Shown here piece by piece: positions 57,977-64,000 of a stretch of 64,000 nt of DNA. Source of the DNA: Coprobacillus cateniformis. GTDB lineage: Bacteria; Bacillota_I; Bacilli_A; Erysipelotrichales; Coprobacillaceae. Both the position numbers and the translations under genes were made by a program. The DNA lies in the NCBI RefSeq assembly GCF_009767585.1, contig NZ_WSNW01000001.1, forward strand, positions 2,998,041 through 3,062,040, in the 5' to 3' direction. A model generated the notes under the pieces. It was not told where the DNA came from, ran no database searches, and saw nothing but the letters and a program-made list of their open reading frames with translations. Position 1 is the first letter of the stretch. Each line of letters starts with the position of its first letter.

Positions 57977-60922
57977 ATGCATTTAAAAAGAATTGAATTA
58001 CACGGTTTTAAATCATTTGCTGATAAATCGGTCATAGAATTTCAACCAGGAATTACAGGGATTGTAGGTCCTAATGGATGTGGAAAATCAAACATTAGTG
58101 ATGCAGTGCGTTGGGTTTTAGGAGAACAGTCAGTCAAGTCGTTACGTGGTTCTAATATGGCAGATGTTATATTTAATGGCAGCGAAGATCGTAAACCTCA
58201 AAGTTTGGCAGAAGTGACTTTGGTATTTGATAATGAAGATCGTTTTATGAACTTTGACTATAATGAGGTTGAAATTACGAGACGTCTCTATCGCCAAAAT
58301 AATGAAGCAGAGTATTTAATTAATAAAGAACCATGTCGTTTAAAAGATATTGTTGATTTGATTATGGATACAGGACTTGGAAGAGATTCTTTATCAATTA
58401 TATCTCAAGGAAATATTTCTACTTTTGCTGATAGTAAACCAGAAGAAAGACGTGGAATGTTTGAAGAAGCTGCTGGTGTTGCAAAATATAAAAAACGTAA
58501 ACTAGAATCTATCCGTAAGCTAGAAAGAACCAAAGATAATCTAGATCGTGTTGAAGATATTTGTTTAGAACTCGAAAAACAAATTGCTCCTTTAAAGAGA
58601 CAAAAAGAAAAAGCAGAGGTTTATTTAGAACTTAAAGATCAATTACAGTCTATCGAAGTGAGTGTTTTGGTTAAAGAAATAGAAAATTTATCTGAATCTT
58701 TGAAAGACCTTAATGTATCTCTGGATTTTTTAGATAAAGAGAAAGTGACAATTGATGGACAAATCCTTTTAAATGAACAGCAGAATGAAACATTAAAGAA
58801 AAAAATGTATGATTTAGATCAAGAGGTTAATGGATTACAAGGTCAACTTTTAACAGCAATGAATAATGTGAATGAATTAGAAACGCAAAAAGTAGAGATT
58901 GATACAAATCGTAAGCATATCCTTGAGAATACAGATAAAGAAGATCTGCAGGCACGTATTGCTCAAATGAAGGCTATTTTACAGGATGCTGTGAATGAAT
59001 ATAATGATCGTGTTCATCGTTATAATGAAACTAAAGAAGAAAAAATGGATTTAGAAGCATCACAGGAACGCAATCGTAATGATATGATGGCTCTTAGACA
59101 AAATATAGAAAACTTAAATTTACAATTACATAATAATCGTGCACGTAAAGAACAATTAATTGATGTGGTCGAAAATAAATCTGGTTATAGTTATGGGGTT
59201 CGTTCGGTTATGAAAGCGAGGCAATCTTTAAATGGCATTATTGGTGTGCTTGGAGATTTATTAGAAAGCGACCCAGAATATGAACTGGCATTGTCAACTG
59301 CGCTTGGGAATGCTGTTCAGTTTGTTGTGACCAAAACAGATGAAGGTGCAAGAGATGCCATTCGTTTCCTAAAAGACAATAAATCAGGACGTGCCACATT
59401 CTTACCAGTAGAAACAATGCAAGCCAGAAGAATTAGAGAAGAACATCAGGTTGTATGTCAAAACACATCAGGATATTTAGGTGTGATGAGTGATTTTGTG
59501 AGATATAATACACCAATTGATAGTGTTGTTTTGAATCAATTGGGGCATATTATTCTTGTTGACACATTAGAACATGCATCAGCCTTATCACGTGCAACTT
59601 TTGCAAGATATAAGGTTGTCACATTAGATGGCGAAGTTGTGAATGTTGGAGGTTCTTTGACTGGAGGAAGTTATAAACAACAATCTTCATCGTTTGCTAG
59701 TAAACGTGAATTAGAAATGATTAAAGAGGTTATTGAATCGCAAGAAAAAGAAATGACTGAGAAAAAATCAAAATTAAATGATTTAGATAACATGGCACGT
59801 GAAATTTCTCATAATTTACTACAAAAACAAATGTCATTTGCCAAATTAGAAGTTGTTGTGACGAACAAGAAAAGTGATTTACAAGTCGCTAAAAGTGAGT
59901 ATGAGAATTTAACAAATCGGAGTATTGAGTTATCTGAGATTCAAAGTGGGGCTCAGGATAATCAACTAATTAATGAATTAAATGAAGCTAAAAAACGTCG
60001 TGACCGTTTAACTGAAGCTATTCAGGCTAAACGTGAATTACGTATGAGTTTTGTTAATGAGAATGATAAGATTGAAGAAACCCTTAGGGCTTCACGTTCA
60101 CATTTACGTGAAATTCAATCAGATATGACACAAAAACAGATTGAAAAGGCAAAACAAGAAACAGAGTTATCAAACTATTTGTTGCGTTTAAATGACGAAT
60201 ACAAAATGACTTATGAATATGCTAAGGAAGAATTAGCAACTGAAGTGAATATGCATGAAGCGAAAGAAACTGTGCGACTTTTACGTCATAAAATTGATTC
60301 ACTAGGAAATGTTAATCTACAGGCTATTGAGGATTATCAAGACGTTTCAACTCGTTATGAGAGTTTAAATACACAACGTTTGGATTTAATTAGTGCTCAA
60401 GATAGTATCTTGAAAGCGATTGATGAAATGGATGAGATTATGGTGACACGCTTTAGTGAAACATTTGAGAAGATTAATAAAGAATTTAATATTGTTTTTA
60501 GAAATTTATTTGGTGGAGGAAGAGCGGAATTGCGTTATAGTGATCCAGATAATATCTTAGAAACAGGTATTGATATAGATGTTCAGCCACCAGGAAAAGC
60601 GGTTCAAAATATCACTTTATTCTCAGGAGGAGAAAAAGCATTAATTGCAATTTCTTGTTTGTTTGCTATTTTACGAGTTCGTCCAGTTCCAATGTGTATT
60701 TTAGATGAAGTTGAAGCAGCATTAGATGTTGCAAATGTTGAGAGATTTGCAAAGTATTTAAAGGAATTTTCAAGTGAAACACAATTTATTGTTGTTACAC
60801 ATAGAGAAGGGACAATGGAAGAATGTGATCTTTTGTATGGAGCAACAATGCAGCAAAAAGGTGTTACAAAATTAGTAAGTGTCAAATTGAAAGATGCTAT
60901 TGATTTGGCACAGACAGCATAA
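57977..60922 (+). CDS. smc: Chromosome segregation protein SMC, short-arm form
   Basis: A 981-residue SMC ATPase, about 200 residues shorter than Bacillus SMC. Walker A is GPNGCGKSN, signature LFSGGEKALIAISCLFAIL, Walker B MCILDEVEAALD; the R-loop and Q-loop regions (LGRDSLSIISQGN) are present, so both head halves are complete. The hinge lies at about 402-568 (GIIGVLGDLLE ... GGSLTGGSYK). The coiled-coil arms cover about 170-402 and 568-790, each about 100 residues shorter than usual but equal to each other, so this is a designed length and not a deletion. It forms the condensin ring with ScpA and ScpB. AAAGG precedes ATG 57977. ftsY, ylxM and ffh follow. Confidence 0.95.
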   Translation: MHLKRIELHGFKSFADKSVIEFQPGITGIVGPNGCGKSNISDAVRWVLGEQSVKSLRGSNMADVIFNGSEDRKPQSLAEVTLVFDNEDRFMNFDYNEVEITRRLYRQNNEAEYLINKEPCRLKDIVDLIMDTGLGRDSLSIISQGNISTFADSKPEERRGMFEEAAGVAKYKKRKLESIRKLERTKDNLDRVEDICLELEKQIAPLKRQKEKAEVYLELKDQLQSIEVSVLVKEIENLSESLKDLNVSLDFLDKEKVTIDGQILLNEQQNETLKKKMYDLDQEVNGLQGQLLTAMNNVNELETQKVEIDTNRKHILENTDKEDLQARIAQMKAILQDAVNEYNDRVHRYNETKEEKMDLEASQERNRNDMMALRQNIENLNLQLHNNRARKEQLIDVVENKSGYSYGVRSVMKARQSLNGIIGVLGDLLESDPEYELALSTALGNAVQFVVTKTDEGARDAIRFLKDNKSGRATFLPVETMQARRIREEHQVVCQNTSGYLGVMSDFVRYNTPIDSVVLNQLGHIILVDTLEHASALSRATFARYKVVTLDGEVVNVGGSLTGGSYKQQSSSFASKRELEMIKEVIESQEKEMTEKKSKLNDLDNMAREISHNLLQKQMSFAKLEVVVTNKKSDLQVAKSEYENLTNRSIELSEIQSGAQDNQLINELNEAKKRRDRLTEAIQAKRELRMSFVNENDKIEETLRASRSHLREIQSDMTQKQIEKAKQETELSNYLLRLNDEYKMTYEYAKEELATEVNMHEAKETVRLLRHKIDSLGNVNLQAIEDYQDVSTRYESLNTQRLDLISAQDSILKAIDEMDEIMVTRFSETFEKINKEFNIVFRNLFGGGRAELRYSDPDNILETGIDIDVQPPGKAVQNITLFSGGEKALIAISCLFAILRVRPVPMCILDEVEAALDVANVERFAKYLKEFSSETQFIVVTHREGTMEECDLLYGATMQQKGVTKLVSVKLKDAIDLAQTA

Positions 60923-60934
60923 GGAGGGTCTTCG

Positions 60935-61915
60935 ATGGGATTTTTTAGTAAGATTAAAGATGCAATTGTAGGGAATTCAGCAAAGCAAAATGACAAATAT
61001 GTAGCTGGGTTAGATAAATCAAGTTCTTCTTTTTCTGCTAAGATTAACGAATTGGCAGCACGTTATCGTGAAATTGATGATGATTATTTTGAAGAATTAG
61101 AAAATGTTTTGATTATGAGTGATGTTGGTGTGTCAATGGTTATGACAATCATTGATGAAATCAAAAAAGAAGTGCGTTTACAGAATATCAAAAATCCACA
61201 AATGATTAATGATATTATTATTGATAAAATGTTTGTTATCTATGCCAATGACTCTTATATGACAACAAAAATCAACTATGATGATCAGGATTTAACAGTG
61301 ATTTTAATGGTAGGTGTTAATGGTGCAGGAAAAACAACTACGATTGCAAAACTTGCTCATATGATGTTATCAGAAGGAAAAACTGTAATGGTTGCTGCTG
61401 GTGATACGTTTAGAGCAGGAGCTATTGATCAACTGGCTGTTTGGGCTGAGCGTTTAGGAATTGAATGTATAAAAGGTAAGGAAGGCGGTGATCCTTCATC
61501 AGTTGTCTTTGATGCTTTAAATCAGGCAAAGGATAAAGGTGTTGATGTCCTTATTTGCGATACTGCTGGGCGTTTACAAAACAAAGTGAATTTGATGAAT
61601 GAGTTAGAAAAGATGAATCGTATCATTAAACGTGTGGTTCCTAGTGGACCACAAGAAACACTTTTGGTTATTGATGCAACGACAGGTCAAAATGGCGTTT
61701 CTCAGGCTCAAGAATTTTCTAAAATCACTGATATTACAGGTATTGTTTTAACAAAGATGGATGGAACTGCTAAAGGTGGAATTGTGCTATCTATTAAAGA
61801 TACCTTGAATATTCCTGTTAAATTTATGGGTCTAGGTGAAAGTATGGATGATTTACAAGAATTTGATCTTGAACAATATATCTACGGATTGTGTAAGAAC
61901 TTGATGGAGGAATAA
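60935..61915 (+). CDS. ftsY: Signal recognition particle receptor FtsY
   Basis: A 326-residue SRP GTPase. G1 GVNGAGKTTTIAKLA, G3 DTAGRLQNK, G4 TKMDGTAKGG, with the insertion-box motif GDTFRAGAIDQL. It lacks a long acidic A domain; the N-terminus starts MGFFSKIKDAIVG, an amphipathic membrane-targeting helix. It receives SRP-ribosome complexes at the membrane. AAGGAGG precedes ATG 60935. The group smc-ftsY-ylxM-ffh matches the Bacillus order. Confidence 0.96.
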   Translation: MGFFSKIKDAIVGNSAKQNDKYVAGLDKSSSSFSAKINELAARYREIDDDYFEELENVLIMSDVGVSMVMTIIDEIKKEVRLQNIKNPQMINDIIIDKMFVIYANDSYMTTKINYDDQDLTVILMVGVNGAGKTTTIAKLAHMMLSEGKTVMVAAGDTFRAGAIDQLAVWAERLGIECIKGKEGGDPSSVVFDALNQAKDKGVDVLICDTAGRLQNKVNLMNELEKMNRIIKRVVPSGPQETLLVIDATTGQNGVSQAQEFSKITDITGIVLTKMDGTAKGGIVLSIKDTLNIPVKFMGLGESMDDLQEFDLEQYIYGLCKNLMEE

Positions 61916-61916
61916 A

Positions 61917-62246
61917 ATGGAGTCAAGTTTAGAAAAGAAGCAAAGAGTTAATCTTCTGATGGATTGTTATTGTGATTTATTGACAGATAAACAACAAGAT
62001 TATTTGACTTTGTATTATGAAGAAGATTTATCTTTGGCAGAAATTGCGGAGGATTTAAATGTTTCACGCAATGCTGTTTATGATAATTTAAAGCGTGCAG
62101 TCGCTTCATTGGAAGATTATGAAAGTAAACTGCATTTGCTTGAAAAGCATGTTCAGAGAATGGATTTAATAAAGCGTATAGAGGATGAACAAAATACATC
62201 TCGTGAACAATTGGATGATTATTTAGAAATGTTAAAGAGGATATAG
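61917..62246 (+). CDS. ylxM: SRP-associated HTH protein YlxM
   Basis: A 109-residue protein of the YlxM/p13 family: a sigma-70 region-4-like helix-turn-helix (LTDKQQDYLTLYYEEDLSLAEIAEDLNVSRNAVYDNLKRAVASLEDYE) followed by a helical tail. It is encoded between ftsY and ffh, as in other Firmicutes, and in streptococci it binds SRP and tunes the Ffh and FtsY GTPases. Starts 1 bp after the ftsY stop; GGAGG lies 6 bp upstream. Confidence 0.93.
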   Translation: MESSLEKKQRVNLLMDCYCDLLTDKQQDYLTLYYEEDLSLAEIAEDLNVSRNAVYDNLKRAVASLEDYESKLHLLEKHVQRMDLIKRIEDEQNTSREQLDDYLEMLKRI

Positions 62247-62257
62247 GAGGGTGACTT

Positions 62258-63649
62258 ATGGCTTTTGAATCTCTTTCAGAAAGGTTGCAGGATAGTCTTA
62301 AAAAAATTAAAGGGCAGGCAACTTTAACTGAAGCGAATATGGATGAAATGCTTCGTGAAATTCGTTTAGCGTTACTTGAGGCTGATGTCAATTTTCAAGT
62401 TGTTAAAGAATTTATTGCAAATACAAAGGAAAAGGCATTGGGACAAGATGTTTTAGGCTCATTAAAACCAGGACAAGTCGTTGTGAAGGTTGTTCATGAT
62501 GAACTGGTGGAATTGTTAGGTACAAGTGTTAGTGAGTTGGATTTTTCAAGAAAACCAACTGTTATTATGATGGTCGGTTTGCAGGGAAGTGGGAAAACGA
62601 CAACTTCTGGAAAGATTGCCAAATTAATAACAAAAAAATATGCGAAAAAACCATTATTGGTTGCTGCTGATATTTATCGTCCGGCTGCTGTAGATCAGTT
62701 GAAAACGTTAGGGCAACAATTAAATGTTCCTGTATTTGAAAAAGGAACTGATATTTCAGCTGAAGATATTGTTAAACAGGCTATGGCTTATGGGCAAGAA
62801 AATCAACATGATGTTATCATTGTCGATACAGCAGGACGTTTACATATTGATGAACCATTGATGCAAGAATTACAAAACATTAAAGAGATTACAAATCCAA
62901 GTGAAATTTTATTGGTTGTTGATGCGTTGACAGGACAGGATATTGTTAATGTGGCACAATCATTTAATGAACACTTGAGTATTACTGGTGCTGTTTTAAC
63001 AAAATTAGATGGTGATTCTCGTGGTGGTGGAGCTTTATCTGTTCGTCATATTACACATGTTCCAATTAAGTTTGTAGGGACTGGTGAGAAATTAGATGCA
63101 ATTGATTTGTTCTATCCAGATCGTATGGCAGATCGTATTTTGGGAATGGGAGATGTTGTTTCTTTAGTTGAAAAAGTGCAAGATGTTTATGATGAAAAAG
63201 AAACAATGAAAACATTCAATCGTATGCAACAAGGAACTTTTGGGCTTGATGATATGCTTGAACAAATGCATCAAATGCGTAAATTAGGACCATTATCTGG
63301 AATTATGAAGATGATACCTGGTATGCCTAAATTACCAAATATCAATGATGATGATACTGATAAGAAGTTGAAACAGACTGAATCTATTATTTATTCTATG
63401 ACACAAGCAGAAAGAAGAGATCCTTCAATCTTAAATGCAAAACGTAAAGAAAGAATTGCTAAAGGCTGTGGACGTAATGTGGCTGATGTTAATCGTTTGA
63501 TTAAGCAATTTGAACAATCTAAGTTAATGATGAAGCAAATGGGTAATTTGGATCCAACAACAGGTATGCCAACTCAAAAACCAAAATCTAATATGATGTT
63601 TGATCCTCATCGTAAAAAAGAAAGGCATAAAAAGAAAAAGAAAAGATAA
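62258..63649 (+). CDS. ffh: Signal recognition particle protein Ffh
   Basis: A 463-residue protein. N domain, then the GTPase G domain (G1 GLQGSGKTTTSGKIAKL, G3 DTAGRLHIDEPLM, G4 TKLDGDSRGGGALS), then the methionine-rich M domain (DDMLEQMHQMRKLGPLSGIMKMIPGMPKL ... RIAKGCGRNVADVNRLIKQFEQ) that holds 4.5S RNA and signal peptides. It ends in a basic tail (HRKKERHKKKKKR). AGGAGGGTG precedes ATG 62258. Confidence 0.97.
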   Translation: MAFESLSERLQDSLKKIKGQATLTEANMDEMLREIRLALLEADVNFQVVKEFIANTKEKALGQDVLGSLKPGQVVVKVVHDELVELLGTSVSELDFSRKPTVIMMVGLQGSGKTTTSGKIAKLITKKYAKKPLLVAADIYRPAAVDQLKTLGQQLNVPVFEKGTDISAEDIVKQAMAYGQENQHDVIIVDTAGRLHIDEPLMQELQNIKEITNPSEILLVVDALTGQDIVNVAQSFNEHLSITGAVLTKLDGDSRGGGALSVRHITHVPIKFVGTGEKLDAIDLFYPDRMADRILGMGDVVSLVEKVQDVYDEKETMKTFNRMQQGTFGLDDMLEQMHQMRKLGPLSGIMKMIPGMPKLPNINDDDTDKKLKQTESIIYSMTQAERRDPSILNAKRKERIAKGCGRNVADVNRLIKQFEQSKLMMKQMGNLDPTTGMPTQKPKSNMMFDPHRKKERHKKKKKR

Positions 63650-63656
63650 GAAAGAG

Positions 63657-63704
63657 ATGCATCTCATTATTCAGATATAAGAATAGAGATGCATTTATTG
63701 TATC
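63657..63704 (+). terminator. Hairpin after ffh, probable terminator
   Basis: ATGCATCTC (63657-63665) pairs with GAGATGCAT (63686-63694), and TATTC (63668-63672) with GAATA (63681-63685). The following T stretch is short (TTATTG). Confidence 0.6.
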
Positions 63705-64000
63705 AAAGTAGGTAAGAGAATAATTGATATATATTTTTGGAAATGTTTTATGCAACCTAAAGGAAATATTGCATATTTAAAGGTTATATTTAGTGTCATA
63801 ATATCATAGAGAAAATCTTACAATATTGATGCTTTGATAAAGAATAGAAAATCATCATATTGCTATTGAAACTAAAAAGAATATGAAATTGTCTCTAGTT
63901 TAGCAATGCTATCATTAATAATAAGTGAGAGCATAGTTTATACACCTATTAGATTTCATAAAAAATGAGTGTTAAGTAAAAACACTTGACAGATAATTTA
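63705..64000. other. AT-rich 3' end of the window without a supported gene
   Basis: No open frame with a start site is visible. TTGACA at 63986-63991 could be the -35 of a promoter whose -10 lies beyond the window. Confidence 0.45.

Overview
The window is a 64-kb piece of an AT-rich chromosome from a spore-forming, low-GC Firmicute. The best guess is a gut Erysipelotrichia (Coprobacillus/Erysipelatoclostridium-like). The grounds are: sporulation genes (yunB, a YutH/CotS-like gene, an MntP/YtaF-like gene, an alpha/beta-type SASP), strong Gram-positive ribosome binding sites, a T-box before leuS, ezrA, and an unusually short SMC. TGA is used as an ordinary stop codon, so this is not a TGA=Trp mollicute. 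No CRISPR array, prophage or intact insertion sequence is visible. Assignment to class is inference; no rRNA gene is present.

Layout. 1-3.6 kb: end of yunB, a spore-coat-kinase-like gene, a HEAT-repeat RNA-methylase-like protein, a GIY-YIG protein and a MerR regulator. 3.7-7.3 kb: an unusual operon behind a textbook MerR promoter (19-bp spacer holding a perfect palindrome). It encodes two aldo/keto reductase-ferredoxin fusions, a second MerR, an ECF S-component and a DUF1893 protein. 7.3-13.5 kb: MATE exporter, membrane phosphoesterase, YtaF-like protein, and a PadR-HAAS-DUF3784 membrane operon. 13.5-18.7 kb: a 43-aa gene, a PucR regulator, an alpha/beta hydrolase, and an ABC-2 exporter whose first permease is broken. 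19-23.4 kb, minus strand: a two-component system with a membrane protein and a VanY peptidase, bracketed by two identical tRNA-Gly genes. The second of these ends a six-tRNA operon (Val-Thr-Tyr-Gln-Lys-Gly).

23.4-35.4 kb: pgi and an S1-domain protein (minus); nfu, mscL, a 41-aa gene, a SAM-type riboswitch with metK, and hpf (plus); a TIGR01212 radical SAM gene (minus); two fused ABC ATPase/permeases; T-box and leuS. 36-42.4 kb: a beta-glucoside-type PTS locus (EIIC, PRD/EIIB/EIIA regulator, EIIBC with a suspicious A8 tract at its start, GH1 phospho-glycosidase), flanked by two gene-poor stretches. 42.8-50.5 kb: rpsD, ezrA, cysteine desulfurase, thiI, SASP, ackA, an NrnA-like DHH phosphoesterase. 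50.5-55.7 kb: a large membrane protein and a 1150-aa Sel1-repeat protein. 55.9-63.6 kb: response regulator, histidine kinase, smc, ftsY, ylxM and ffh in one tight run.

The most notable items are: the MerR/AKR-ferredoxin/ECF/DUF1893 operon, in which one reductase has lost two catalytic residues; a 16-bp direct-repeat operator shared by the promoter regions of the two-component system and vanY; the A8 frameshift at the EIIBC start; the metK riboswitch with a readable attenuator; the Sel1 protein with a duplicated five-repeat block; and the short-armed SMC. All functions are read from sequence motifs by eye; no database search was run.
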